Shown here piece after piece: positions 53,995 to 63,912 of a stretch of DNA of 64,000 nucleotides. The stretch is from positions 20,070-84,069 of the forward strand of contig NZ_PGEM01000024.1 of assembly GCF_002934005.1 (NCBI RefSeq). Reading direction: 5' to 3'. Under the pieces are notes generated by a model. That model did not search any database and was not told the DNA's origin. It was given only the letters and a program-made list of their open reading frames with translations. Source of the stretch: Cuspidothrix issatschenkoi CHARLIE-1 (GTDB lineage Bacteria; Cyanobacteriota; Cyanobacteriia; Cyanobacteriales; Nostocaceae). The position numbers and the translations under genes were made by a program. Positions within the stretch are counted from its first letter, which is position 1; the number at the start of each line of letters is the position of its first letter.

Positions 53995-54387
53995 ATGTTA
54001 ATTGGAGCTATAATTGGCTTGGAAAGACAAATTAAAAACAAACCGGCAGGTTTAAGAAATCATATGTTAGTAAGTTTGGGTTCAGCCGTGTTTACTCTCG
54101 TCACTATCCAAATAAACGGTTTACAAGTTAGTCCTGACTCTCTCAGTCGCGTTGTCCAAGGTATTACCGCAGGAGTAGGTTTTTTAGGAGCTGGAGAAAT
54201 TTTACGGGAATCTTCCCAATCATCAAAATCACCAGAAATTCATGGCTTGACTTCCGCAGCCGCTATTTGGGTAGCTGCGGCTTTAGGAATTGCTGCTGGC
54301 TGTGGTTTATGGCAATTGGGATTAATGGGAGCTATTTTAACTGTCACTATTCTACACATTTTTAAAAGATTAGAAAAATTTTCTTAG
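53995..54387 (+). CDS. MgtC/SapB family membrane protein, probably 5'-shortened
   Basis: MLIGAIIGLERQIKNKPAGL, RNHMLVSLGSAVFTLV, GITAGVGFLGAGEILRE and HGLTSAAAIWVAAALGIAAGCG are the MgtC core. Family members have one more N-terminal helix segment before LIGAIIGLERQ. The same frame continues upstream only to LNTGLRLCFA before two stops near 53960, right beside the TnpB element. Beyond the element's other end, a frame reads ILTPTELDKYLLH, possibly the lost N-terminus. The gene may therefore have been split by the insertion, or it may use the ATG at 53995. Confidence 0.75.
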   Translation: MLIGAIIGLERQIKNKPAGLRNHMLVSLGSAVFTLVTIQINGLQVSPDSLSRVVQGITAGVGFLGAGEILRESSQSSKSPEIHGLTSAAAIWVAAALGIAAGCGLWQLGLMGAILTVTILHIFKRLEKFS

Positions 54388-54421
54388 TTAGTTGTCAGTT
54401 GTTCGTTGCTCTTTATAAACT

Positions 54422-54835
54422 CTAAAATAAGGCTAATGCGTTGACAAAAATTTCTTCATCTTTTCTAGTTTGGAGAATTGATTTAACTAAATCAATAAAT
54501 TCTCTATCTGAATCACTATCATTTTCTAAAGTTTTACTAGCTGAATAAAAACTGACATCATCAATATTTAATTCATTAGTAATACCAGTTTTAAATATAG
54601 GTGTATTGATAGACCAAGATAATGATTTACCACGTAATGTAAATTGAAACCAAGTTATTTCATAATCATGATTTAATTCCAAAAACAAATCAAAATAAGG
54701 CTCTCCCCCTTGATACCAAATTCTGATTGTACCTTCTTGTGAGCTTGGTTTTAGTAATTTCGGGGCAATTTCTCTTAATGATGCACCTAAAGATGCAATC
54801 TCATTTTTATCTAACATATAATTTATATGATTCAT
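54422..54835 (-). CDS. Conserved hypothetical protein
   Basis: The 137-residue protein has no membrane helix and has WYQGGEPYFDLFLELNHDYE and ITWFQFTLRGKSLSWSINTP as its clearest segments, a strand-rich pattern. The ending KDEEIFVNALALF is hydrophobic. I do not recognise the family. Gap to recF is about 100 bp, on the same strand. Confidence 0.6.
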   Translation of the reverse strand: MNHINYMLDKNEIASLGASLREIAPKLLKPSSQEGTIRIWYQGGEPYFDLFLELNHDYEITWFQFTLRGKSLSWSINTPIFKTGITNELNIDDVSFYSASKTLENDSDSDREFIDLVKSILQTRKDEEIFVNALALF

Positions 54836-54935
54836 GCTTGGAAGGAGTTCGGGGGCGGGGGATCAGTGGTATGGCTAACGCCATGCTTTGCGAACGGCTA
54901 CGGTCAGCAACCGGGAGCAGGGGAGCAGTCAACCG

Positions 54936-56063
54936 TCAACAATCACCATTTTTTAAAATTTTTCCTGAATTTACATATAAAATTTGCGAAGATTTTAACC
55001 ATTGAGCATCAAAAGCACTTAAATGAGTGGTAGTAATTAAAGTTTGAAATCGGTCTTGAATAGCATCAAGTAATTGATTTTGGCGAGATGGATCTAATTC
55101 AGCTAAGACATCATCTAATAATAATAAAGGTGGTTCATTGACAACTTCTTCAATTAATTGTAATTCTGCTAATTTTAAAGCTAAAACTAAAGTTCTTTGT
55201 TGACCTTGGGAACCATATTGACGGGCGGGAGTTTGATTAATAATTAATTCTACTTCATCGCGGTGGGGTCCAACTAAAGTTATGCCTCGATGTAGTTCTG
55301 CGATCGCTCGTTGTTGTAGTTTAGCAAAAAAAGCTGATTGTAATTCTTGAGTTGAGGTTTTTTCCAAGGGAACATTAGGAGCATAATTGATTTCTAGAAC
55401 TTCGGCTGCCCCACTAATACTCGTATGCCATGCAGAAGCCAAACGCGATAATCTTTTAATAGCTCTATCTCTTCTAATAATTACTCTTGTCCCCGCAGTG
55501 ACCAATTGTGCATCCCAGATAGCTAGTTCTGATTGTAGAGATTTTTCGGCGGCATTGACATAACGTTTTAGAAAAGCATTGCGTTGACGTAAAACTTGAT
55601 GATATTGGTGCAATATATGAGCATAAACAGGTTCTAACTGAATTAATAGTGTATCGAGCCAGTTACGACGACCTTCCGGGCTACCACGTACCAATTCTAA
55701 ATCCAAACTAGAAAACTCCACCGCATTGAGAACACCGAGAAAGTCCATTTGTCTAGGGACTATTTGCCCATTGATAGCGACGGTACGCCGCGCTTGACGA
55801 CGGAGGGTGAGAGTTAAATCACTATGACTATGAACCCGATTTAAAGTGGCATTAATTTGGGCAATCGCCTCACCATCCTTAATTAAATCACGATCGCGTG
55901 ACCTCCGGTGCGATCGCAATGTTGCCAATAACTCCACAGCCTCCAACAAATTCGATTTTCCTTGAGCATTGTTACCAACTAAAATTGTTTTAGCTGCATT
56001 AAATTCAACTTTTTGGTTTTGGTAATTACGAAATTGTTTGAGGTGTAAAATTTTTAAGTACAT
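54936..56063 (-). CDS. recF: DNA replication and repair protein RecF
   Basis: Walker A VGNNAQGKSNLLEAVELLA at the N-terminus, the RecF signature LDLELVRGSPEGRRNWLD and QQRTLVLALKLAELQLIEE with LLLLDDVLAELDPSRQNQLL (Walker B, D-loop) are present. The ATG at 56063 (MYLKILHLKQFRNYQ) gives the standard length of about 375 residues. It loads RecA at single-stranded gaps. Confidence 0.95.
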   Translation of the reverse strand: MYLKILHLKQFRNYQNQKVEFNAAKTILVGNNAQGKSNLLEAVELLATLRSHRRSRDRDLIKDGEAIAQINATLNRVHSHSDLTLTLRRQARRTVAINGQIVPRQMDFLGVLNAVEFSSLDLELVRGSPEGRRNWLDTLLIQLEPVYAHILHQYHQVLRQRNAFLKRYVNAAEKSLQSELAIWDAQLVTAGTRVIIRRDRAIKRLSRLASAWHTSISGAAEVLEINYAPNVPLEKTSTQELQSAFFAKLQQRAIAELHRGITLVGPHRDEVELIINQTPARQYGSQGQQRTLVLALKLAELQLIEEVVNEPPLLLLDDVLAELDPSRQNQLLDAIQDRFQTLITTTHLSAFDAQWLKSSQILYVNSGKILKNGDC

Positions 56064-56178
56064 AATGATTCCCAAATCAAGATCCCCAACTTCTATAATA
56101 AGTTATTCTCGAGATGAGAAAATTATTTTTAGAACTTCGGGATCTGTTGGTCATTTCTCCTCAGATGAGAAAATTATT

Positions 56179-56613
56179 TTAAGATTCTGTTATCAAATCT
56201 AATTGATACTCTTGAGAATCACTTTCAATACGGATAAATTCATTTAATGGGTTATAGGTATCAAAATTTCTCAGATTTTCCTCTTTATTTATAGCATTCT
56301 CCAAATAAGCCAAGGCTAATGTTGAAGTAACATAAATATTGCCATGTTGTTTGAATGCTTGTACTAGTTCAGATTCATTCGGATAATCTTTTACTAAATG
56401 TTCGGCTAGATATCCTCTGACAATTATTCCTCTCAAGCCCGTTTCTTTATACCCTTCTTTAGCTATCATCAACGATATGCCATCAGCATCGAGATGAGAT
56501 AAATTATCGTAATCCTCAAAAAATGGGCAAAAAACTTTCATGAGGTTTTTGACAGGGTTTTTAACTTTTCCATAGTTGGGGTCTTGCTGTTTTCTTCGTT
56601 TAGATTCACCCAT
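56179..56613 (-). CDS. Conserved hypothetical protein with MGESKRRK start
   Basis: The protein starts MGESKRRKQQDPNYGKVKNP, a basic N-terminus seen in several small cyanobacterial and proteobacterial proteins, and continues as a soluble alpha/beta domain (IIVRGYLAEHLVKDYPNESE, NIYVTSTLALAYLENAI). An ATG three codons upstream is also possible. Function unknown. Confidence 0.62.
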   Translation of the reverse strand: MGESKRRKQQDPNYGKVKNPVKNLMKVFCPFFEDYDNLSHLDADGISLMIAKEGYKETGLRGIIVRGYLAEHLVKDYPNESELVQAFKQHGNIYVTSTLALAYLENAINKEENLRNFDTYNPLNEFIRIESDSQEYQLDLITES

Positions 56614-56675
56614 AATAGCCATCTCCTAATTAATATTAGAATTGTACCCGCATCGAAATCCTAGTGTAATGTGAG

Positions 56676-56817
56676 GCGATCGCAATGTTGCCAATAACTC
56701 CACAGTCTCCAACAAACAAATTCGATTTTCCTTGAGCATTATTACCAACTAAAATTGTTTTTGCTTGTAGTAATTACGAAATTATTGGATGTATAAGGTT
56801 TGGAGGTAGATAAGTAC
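56676..56817 (-). pseudogene. Partial duplicate of the recF 5' end
   Basis: The sequence from GCGATCGCAATGTTGCCAAT to the TTACGAAATT segment repeats recF 55910-56063 at about 85-90 percent identity by eye, with a roughly 30-bp internal loss. It duplicates the Walker A region (TTGAGCATTATTACCAACTA). The copy has no complete frame. Confidence 0.8.
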
Positions 56818-56873
56818 GTTAGCAAAATCAAATCGAACTGTGTCAAGAAATCTAAATAGGAGTTAGGAGTCAG

Positions 56874-56902
56874 TAAAGACGTTTCGTAGAAACGTCTTTA
56901 CA
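56874..56902. repeat. Perfect palindrome AAAGACGTTTC/GAAACGTCTTT
   Basis: The palindrome lies about 80 bp past the stop of the minus-strand P-ATPase gene and may stabilise its transcript end. It is of the same general form as the GAGACGTTCC palindrome at 11655. Confidence 0.6.
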
Positions 56903-56982
56903 CAATTCAGGGGAACAACACTGATCCTACCTTTGAAATTTTGCCTTTTGCCTCTTATTCGTCAACCGTCAATCATGAACCA

Positions 56983-59853
56983 TCAAACATTCTTTTTACC
57001 CATGAAGCGGAAGAATATCTTTTCTCCTTCAATCCAAACAAACATTAAAGCACTGAAGCCGATACAAATTCCCAATTCTGAAAGACTGAGTTCATGAGTA
57101 CCAAAGAAACTTTGCAGGGGTGGAACATAAATTAACATCAACTGCAAAATGGTGGTAACAACCACAGCGCCTAATACAAAGATGTTAGAGAAAGGATTCA
57201 TCTCAATAGTTAATTGATTATTAGAGCGAATAGCGATCGCATGACCCATTTGCGCCAAACATAGAGAAGTAAATACCATTGTCTTCCAAGTATCTGGATG
57301 TCCTTGATAACCAGGGGCATGGGAATGTTCGTAAGCCCATTTCATGAGAATTATCGTAATAATGGCGAAAATAATCCCAATACGGATCATATAAGAACCC
57401 AGACCCCTAGCGAAAATACTTTCACGGGGACTAAAGGGCGGACGCTGCATCACATCAGGTTCAGGGGGTTCTACAGCCAAAGCTAAAGCCGGTAAACCAT
57501 CTGTCACCAAATTCATCCAGAGAATTTGTAAAGGAGTCAGAGGCACACCTCCCAGTCCCAACAAAGGCGCGGCCGCAATGGTGAGAACTTCCCCAATATT
57601 ACTACCCAAGATGTATTTAATAAACCTGCGAATATTGGTGTAAACAACTCTACCTTCTTTAGTAGCTGCAACAATAGTTGCAAAGTTGTCATCTAGCAGC
57701 ACCATGTCGCTGGCTTCTTTACTCACATCTGTGCCTGTAATGCCCATGGCAATACCTATATCAGCTTGTTTGAGGGCGGGAGCATCATTCACCCCATCAC
57801 CCGTCATAGCCACAAATCGCCCGCGACGTTGCAATGCTTGGACAATTCTTAATTTATGTTCAGGGGAGACTCTAGCATAAATACTCACTAAGTCCACCTG
57901 TTCCTCTAACTCTTGGTCACTGAGGAGTTGCAGTTCTTTTCCAGTCAGGACTCTATCACCTGCTTGGGCAATTCCCAAATCAACAGCGATCGCTTGAGCA
58001 GTTAATTGATGGTCGCCAGTAATCATCACCGGACGAATACCCGCTTGACGACATTCTTCCACCGCCACCCTGACCTCTGGTCTTGGCGCGTCTAGCATTC
58101 CCACCAATCCCAACCATACCAAATCGGCTTCTGATGTGTCATGAGAACCATCTGGGGGAACTTCAGCCAGAGGTTTATAGGCAAAACCTAAAACTCGCAG
58201 ACCCTTACCCGCCATTTGGTCATTAGCTACCAAAATTTGGCTGCGGTGTTCTTCATTAATAGCAACTGCATGATTACCTAAATGGATTTTTGAACACCTT
58301 TCCAAAGTTAACTCCGGTGAACCCTTGGTAAACATTAGGTATTGTTCTGATGTCACAAAACCAGCAATAGCCGGGTCAATGGCTGAGATAGAAGATTCAC
58401 CAGTGGCTACAGCTTCTAGTTGACAAATTACACTCATGCGTTTCCGTTCTGAGGAAAAGGGAAATTCCGAGACACGAGGTAATTTACTGTTCCATTGGTC
58501 TTGTTCAATGCCTCCTTTGCCAGCCAAAGTGACTAAAGCCCCTTCGGTGGGGTCGCCTAAAATTGTCCATTCTCCTTGTTGTTGTTGCAATACCGCATCA
58601 TTACAAACAGCACAGGAAACCAGGAAAGCGGAAATTTCAGGACATTCATCCAAACTGGCTTTTTTACCATTTAATTCAAAATCACCCGTAGGAGTATAGC
58701 CTTCTCCTGTGACTCGAAAGGTAGAATTATTGGTGTAGATAGACTGCACCACCATTTTATTTTGAGTCAATGTCCCGGTTTTATCAGAACAAATGGTAGT
58801 GACCGAACCAAGAGTTTCTACCGCAGGGAGTTTACGAATTAAAGCATGATGTTGTACCATGCGCTGAGTTCCCAAAGCGAGAGTAACGGTGATTACTGCC
58901 GGTAAACCTTCAGGAACTACAGCCACGGCCATACTTAAAGAAACTTCCACCAGTTCTTGTAGATTCTTCCAACCTATTCCCTGAATCAAATCATGGATAA
59001 GTCCGCCACCCACAACGATGGCCACAAGAATTAAAGAACCACTCACCAGCACGTTACCCAGTTGGGTCATCCGCTGCTGTAGAGGAGTGGGTTCACTGTC
59101 CACAGACTGCAACATGGCGGCAATTTTGCCTAGTTCCGTTCGCATTCCGGTGTTAGTCACCAGCACCTTTCCCCGTCCTTGAAGAACTTCAGTTCCTTGA
59201 AAAACTGAATTGAGGCGATCGCCTAAGGACGTATCTTCTGGTAATGTAAGTATGGCTTGTTTATTGACAGCTTCGGCTTCACCAGTGAGAGCAGATTCGC
59301 GCACCTGCAAATTAGACTGTTCTATCAAGCGACCATCCGCAGCTATTTGCACCCCAGATTCCAGTAGCATCACATCTCCGGGGACTAACTCCTTAGCCGC
59401 TACTTCTGATAATTTACCGTCACGAAGGACTCGTACTAAGGGAGAAGAAAGTTTTTTTAAAGCTGCTAGGGCTTGTTCAGCACGGCTTTCTTGGACATAA
59501 CCCAAAATCCCATTCAGGATGACTATGGCCATAATGGCGATCGTATCTTTAAATGGTACTTCACCATCTTTTAGAGTACCCCCAGACAAAGCCATCAAAT
59601 CCAAAAAACCAGAAATGAAGGCCACTGCAATCAGCATCAATAACATAATATTAGTGAATTGATCAAGCAGAATTTGCCAAGGACTACGACCGCCATTTTC
59701 TTCTAATTCATTGAGTCCATATTTCTGTGAACGCTGTTCAACTTCTTGGATGGTTAGGCCGCTATTTGCATCACTATCCAGCATTTCTAAGGCTTTATCA
59801 ACTTCTAATGTATGCCAGAGGTTGGTAGTTTCAGGTAAGGAATGAGCAGACAT
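56983..59853 (-). CDS. Cation-translocating P-type ATPase (Ca2+ type, PacL-like)
   Basis: At 956 residues it has the P2-ATPase layout: N-terminal cation-ATPase domain, two helices, actuator motif LTGEAEAV (near 189), VPEGLPAV helix-4 ion site (313-320), phosphorylated Asp357 in [19 protein letters not shown] in the nucleotide-binding domain, [14 protein letters not shown] and [20 protein letters not shown], then a six-helix C-terminal domain. It pumps a cation, most likely Ca2+, out of the cytoplasm. Confidence 0.93.
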   Translation of the reverse strand: MSAHSLPETTNLWHTLEVDKALEMLDSDANSGLTIQEVEQRSQKYGLNELEENGGRSPWQILLDQFTNIMLLMLIAVAFISGFLDLMALSGGTLKDGEVPFKDTIAIMAIVILNGILGYVQESRAEQALAALKKLSSPLVRVLRDGKLSEVAAKELVPGDVMLLESGVQIAADGRLIEQSNLQVRESALTGEAEAVNKQAILTLPEDTSLGDRLNSVFQGTEVLQGRGKVLVTNTGMRTELGKIAAMLQSVDSEPTPLQQRMTQLGNVLVSGSLILVAIVVGGGLIHDLIQGIGWKNLQELVEVSLSMAVAVVPEGLPAVITVTLALGTQRMVQHHALIRKLPAVETLGSVTTICSDKTGTLTQNKMVVQSIYTNNSTFRVTGEGYTPTGDFELNGKKASLDECPEISAFLVSCAVCNDAVLQQQQGEWTILGDPTEGALVTLAGKGGIEQDQWNSKLPRVSEFPFSSERKRMSVICQLEAVATGESSISAIDPAIAGFVTSEQYLMFTKGSPELTLERCSKIHLGNHAVAINEEHRSQILVANDQMAGKGLRVLGFAYKPLAEVPPDGSHDTSEADLVWLGLVGMLDAPRPEVRVAVEECRQAGIRPVMITGDHQLTAQAIAVDLGIAQAGDRVLTGKELQLLSDQELEEQVDLVSIYARVSPEHKLRIVQALQRRGRFVAMTGDGVNDAPALKQADIGIAMGITGTDVSKEASDMVLLDDNFATIVAATKEGRVVYTNIRRFIKYILGSNIGEVLTIAAAPLLGLGGVPLTPLQILWMNLVTDGLPALALAVEPPEPDVMQRPPFSPRESIFARGLGSYMIRIGIIFAIITIILMKWAYEHSHAPGYQGHPDTWKTMVFTSLCLAQMGHAIAIRSNNQLTIEMNPFSNIFVLGAVVVTTILQLMLIYVPPLQSFFGTHELSLSELGICIGFSALMFVWIEGEKIFFRFMGKKNV

Positions 59854-60046
59854 TTTGTAGGTTACAGGAAATGGTTACAAAACTCGATCATAATTTAGTG
59901 ATGTCCGAAAATGTAGAATTGGTCATTTGTCATTTGTCATTTGTCAGTGATCCATTGATTGTTGACGGTTGACGGTTGCCCCTCTGCACCCCTGCCCCCT
60001 GTTCCCTAAATAGTAATTGACGTTAAAAAGTAATCATTTATGACTA

Positions 60047-61738
60047 ATGACTAATATACTTAATGATATGAGTTTTCCACTACCGAGTTTGACAGTGAGC
60101 CAGATGTTTGGGCAAAAAATAATCAGACCGATTACTGCGGCTACTATCTATGGTATTGCTTTTGTTAAAGAACGACTGATTGCTATTGATACCGTCAAAG
60201 GTCATCTCCTAGAAATTGATCCGCTAAATGATAACAGTACAATCATTAATCCCCACCAAGTCCGCGAATTTAAAGATGTGACTGGTCTAGCTGTGTGGGA
60301 AGATTCTCTGTGGGTGACTCGTGGTAATAGTGTCTATTTATGCAAACTAGCATCTTTAGGTTTAGAGCATTTTGTCACTTTACCTTATACTGCTGATGGT
60401 ATCGCCGTTTGGGAATCTACCGTTTATATCAGTTGTCAAAAACTCGGTTATATTTTAGTTTTTGATGCCCAGACCCGCAAAGAAATTACTAGATTTTATG
60501 CCCCTGGTGTTGGTATAGAAAATTTAGCAGTTAGCAAGGAAACTCTTTGGGTATGCGATCGCACTGAACAAACAGTTTACTCTATGGATCGCGCCACTGG
60601 AGAAGTCCGTTTCAGTGTTCTCACTGCTTTTGATTCTCCCACTGGTATCGCTGTTCACGGACAAGATGACGCAGGGAAGGATCAGCTTTATTTAGCTTAT
60701 GCCAGCGAAGAGCCTTATATTCGAGACAATCCTAACGCTGATCCATGTCATGAATTAACCTACCGCGATCGCACATTCATTCATCCCCTATATTATCATT
60801 ACGAGCCAGATAAACGCTATGCACTCTCCAACGGCTATCTGATAGAAATGTCCTATCTTGAGGAAATTTCCCCCCTAGATGAAGTTTATTTACCTAACAT
60901 AGAATGGCGCATTGCCCTCCCCTCAGAAACCCAACGGCAAAAAGTCAAACAAGTTGAAGCTATTGGCTTACCTTTCACAGAAGAAATTATTGACGGACAA
61001 AAAGTAGCTGTTTTTAAATTTGATGCTCTCACCCCTGGTGAACGCCATATTTTTGGCTGGAAAGCACTTGTAGAAGTCCGGGGGATTAAATATCGCATTA
61101 CCCCTAAAGATGTGGAAAATTTACCAGAACTTTCACCAGAACTCAAAACCCGCTATCTAGTAGATGATGATGATTTAGCTATGGATACCGATATTGTTAT
61201 CCGTGCTGCCCGTACAGCAGTTAGTTCAGAAACTAACTTGTTACGGAAAATGTACAGTATCCGCAACTACGTATATGATCAATTATCCTATGGCATCAAA
61301 CCCTATATTGACACCCCAGATATAGTTCTAGACCGGGGCATTGGTTCTTGTGGAGAATATGTCGGTGTATTACTAGCACTATGTCGCCTCAATGGTATTC
61401 CTTGTCGCACCGTCGGTAGATATAAATGCCCAGTCTATGCCGAACATCAAGGAGTTCCCCTCCAACCAGATTTTAATCACGTTTGGTTAGAATTTTATAT
61501 TCCTGGTTTTGGTTGGTTGCCAATGGAATCTAATCCTGATGATATTGGCGAAGGTGGCCCCTATCCCACAAGGTTTTTTATGGGATTATGTTGGTATCAT
61601 ATCGAAATCGGCAAAGGCATATCCTTTGAAACCCTCACCAGTAATGGTATCCGCTTAACTAAAGAAGATATTGCCCTTGGTGATTTAGCTATTAATCATA
61701 TCCGATTCACGATTCTCAAAGAATTACCACCCTTCTAG
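60047..61738 (+). CDS. Beta-propeller-like plus transglutaminase-like protein
   Basis: Residues 30-240 contain repeated propeller-type strands (IYGIAFVKERLIAIDTVKGH; VTGLAVWEDSLWVTRGN; ADGIAVWESTVYISC). Residues 380-520 are a transglutaminase-like domain with catalytic Cys435 (GIGSCGEYVGVLLALCR), His478 (FNHVWLEFYIPGFGW) and Asp near 498 (ESNPDD). No signal peptide is evident, so it is probably cytoplasmic. Substrate unknown. Confidence 0.82.
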   Translation: MTNILNDMSFPLPSLTVSQMFGQKIIRPITAATIYGIAFVKERLIAIDTVKGHLLEIDPLNDNSTIINPHQVREFKDVTGLAVWEDSLWVTRGNSVYLCKLASLGLEHFVTLPYTADGIAVWESTVYISCQKLGYILVFDAQTRKEITRFYAPGVGIENLAVSKETLWVCDRTEQTVYSMDRATGEVRFSVLTAFDSPTGIAVHGQDDAGKDQLYLAYASEEPYIRDNPNADPCHELTYRDRTFIHPLYYHYEPDKRYALSNGYLIEMSYLEEISPLDEVYLPNIEWRIALPSETQRQKVKQVEAIGLPFTEEIIDGQKVAVFKFDALTPGERHIFGWKALVEVRGIKYRITPKDVENLPELSPELKTRYLVDDDDLAMDTDIVIRAARTAVSSETNLLRKMYSIRNYVYDQLSYGIKPYIDTPDIVLDRGIGSCGEYVGVLLALCRLNGIPCRTVGRYKCPVYAEHQGVPLQPDFNHVWLEFYIPGFGWLPMESNPDDIGEGGPYPTRFFMGLCWYHIEIGKGISFETLTSNGIRLTKEDIALGDLAINHIRFTILKELPPF

Positions 61739-62405
61739 GGATAAACGGCGTGAGATAAGTAAAATGAATGGAGAATACAGCAGGAGGCAGAAGGTAGGAG
61801 GTGAAACACTATTGCTGTTGAACAGCGCAGCGTGGTGTAACCCATGTTTAGGTTTTCAGTTTGTACCGTCAACGCTCACGGAAGCCACCTTGACTAAATC
61901 CCTATCCATGATTTACATCACGCTACGCTATCATCAATAACTTTTGATTGGTGATTACAGTCACAACAGTTTTTTCTTAGAAAATTTAAACTTATATTAT
62001 AAGAATTTAGGACTTACGCACTGTACAAATTAACCATCATGTGCATGAACGATATTTGCTCGTTTCAGGCTTTGCGGATGAAGTCTAGATAAATAGCGAA
62101 CTGCTTGCAGCAGCGCTTCGCTATCGCTAAAAAATCATCGAAAAATCGGGTTTAAATCCCTGAAAGTCATACCCCCTATTTGGTATTTCCTGTCAATGCG
62201 TAAGTCCTAGAATTCATCTGTTCTTCATTATTAACACTCAGTATGGTTCTATGTATCAATATATTATAGTAAGATAGTGATATACAGAATATCGGATAAA
62301 TTGTATCAATTAGATTAAAATATCTTAAAGAACACTGAGTTTTTACCGATTAAAAAATAGATAGATCGAAAAAACTACATTGATATATGGCTGTAGGTAA
62401 TAAAA
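61739..62405. other. Intergenic region with a 198-bp MITE
   Basis: Apart from the family-2 element at 62010-62207, the region holds decayed interspersed-repeat sequence (CAGCGCAGCGTGGTGTAACCC) and an AT-rich stretch with the likely promoter of the last gene. No gene is seen. Confidence 0.6.
62010..62207. mobile_element. MITE with GGACTTACGCA ends (family 2, 198-bp type, copy 2)
   Basis: The element begins GGACTTACGCA and ends TGCGTAAGTCC, homologous along its length to 4305-4503. Flanks AAGAATTTA and TAGAATTCA match at seven of nine positions. Confidence 0.8.
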
Positions 62406-63767
62406 GTGAGAAAACATACAGGTGATAACTCAGAAAAAACAGTGGTGCAAGGACATTCGGCGAAAATAATCGGCGGTAGATTGGACTATGCCTACAACTC
62501 TCATGATTGTTATCATCAAGAACAGTTAATCTATCAGCATTTATTGCACTTGGTAGAAAAAGAATCTCCCCAACAAATGATTGATAGATTTCGAGCGCTC
62601 TTTATTGAAAGAGCTAATTATCCTGAACCAGAAATATTGATAAGTTTAGACAAAATCACCGCCTCCAAAACTGCACCAGACGACTTTAAGTTTTTCCTCA
62701 ATCGCTGTTGCCATATTCTCATCAACCGTTGGCACATGAAACCCCAATTGCACTATGCAATTGCTGAATTAATTCATTTATTTGATTCTATCCCTAATAG
62801 TTGTAGAGTTACTAATTTGCGTTCCCGTGAAATTAATCGTCTACGGGAATTAGTTAAAGATTTTATTAATAGTGATCAATATCTAATTTTAAAAAGATTT
62901 ATCCAGGTAGTAAATCAGCCTCTAATATTACCACCAAGCCAAGAAACCCAACCCTTAATGAATTTGATTAGTCGTTATCCTTATTTATATGAACATTGTT
63001 TAATTAGTGAAGATGCAACTTTTGAACAAAAAGAAACAGTGAGATATTTTCAGTCACAAATTCAAAGAAAATTTGAAATTGATTTATCACAATATGTAAC
63101 TTATAAATTGCGTCGAATTCAGATGTTAAAAAATACTTCACCTGCTGAAGCTAATCGAATTTTGCGCCCTGTGAATAATCCTACATTATTAAGTGATAGT
63201 GAACTATATACCACCTTAAAACACTTTGTTGGTAAAGTAGAACATGGTAATACATATCATGAATCAGCCGAAAAATTTATCAAATATGGTGGACAAGCTA
63301 GAAATTTTCGTGATTTTAAAGATGATTTATATGAATATTTAGTATCTTCTGTAGACACACAATATGGAAAAAAACAATTTAATCAAAAATTATATAAACA
63401 TTTACAAAATACTTTGTCTCAGGCCGATGAGCAAAAAGTTAATGATATACTCTTAGTTAGGACTTGTAGTAGTTTATTAAACTTTTTAGTTGTTCAGAAT
63501 CAATCATCACCCCAACATTTTGTATTCTTGGATTTAATTAGTAATCAAGGAACAGTCCCCACTATGGGGCTATTATTAAAAATAGTTCTCATTTGTCGTA
63601 AAGTTAAACCATATTTAGAAAGAAAATTTGCAATTTTATTTAATCACTATGAAACATCTACCACTAGCACTGTTAGCTGGTTAGTAGGAACTTTAGAACA
63701 ATTAAATATTGCTTTTAGTCTTAATTTTGGCAACATGGATTTATCTTTCTTTAAGAGATTTTGTTAA
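62406..63767 (+). CDS. Large conserved hypothetical protein (helical)
   Basis: The 453-residue soluble protein starts with GTG and is rich in helices (CYHQEQLIYQHLLHLVEKE, NRCCHILINRWHMKPQLHYA, LYEYLVSSVDTQYG). I recognise no catalytic motif; the composition suggests an alpha-helical scaffold or repeat protein seen in cyanobacteria. The start is uncertain because no clear ribosome-binding site precedes it. Confidence 0.65.
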   Translation: MRKHTGDNSEKTVVQGHSAKIIGGRLDYAYNSHDCYHQEQLIYQHLLHLVEKESPQQMIDRFRALFIERANYPEPEILISLDKITASKTAPDDFKFFLNRCCHILINRWHMKPQLHYAIAELIHLFDSIPNSCRVTNLRSREINRLRELVKDFINSDQYLILKRFIQVVNQPLILPPSQETQPLMNLISRYPYLYEHCLISEDATFEQKETVRYFQSQIQRKFEIDLSQYVTYKLRRIQMLKNTSPAEANRILRPVNNPTLLSDSELYTTLKHFVGKVEHGNTYHESAEKFIKYGGQARNFRDFKDDLYEYLVSSVDTQYGKKQFNQKLYKHLQNTLSQADEQKVNDILLVRTCSSLLNFLVVQNQSSPQHFVFLDLISNQGTVPTMGLLLKIVLICRKVKPYLERKFAILFNHYETSTTSTVSWLVGTLEQLNIAFSLNFGNMDLSFFKRFC

Positions 63768-63891
63768 CAAGAATAAAGCAAAGGTAAGCTATTGCACAAT
63801 ACTACAAATTAAAGCAATTTCTATTCCCTCTGCTGAACTATAAGTAGTGAAAGTATTGAGACAGAATTAATTACAAAATGTCATTGCGTTA

Positions 63892-63912
63892 ATTCCCTAT
63901 TCCCTATTCCCT
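63892..63912. repeat. Heptamer tandem repeat ATTCCCT x3
   Basis: Three perfect copies lie in the 233 bp after the last gene. No gene is seen between 63768 and 64000. Heptameric short tandem repeats are characteristic of filamentous cyanobacteria; a GTCATTT triple occurs at 59922-59942. Confidence 0.85.

Noticed and set aside
54727..55033. Overlapping plus-strand frames at the recF 3' end
   Set aside because: They are composed of interspersed repeat sequence and recF antisense, with no recognisable protein.
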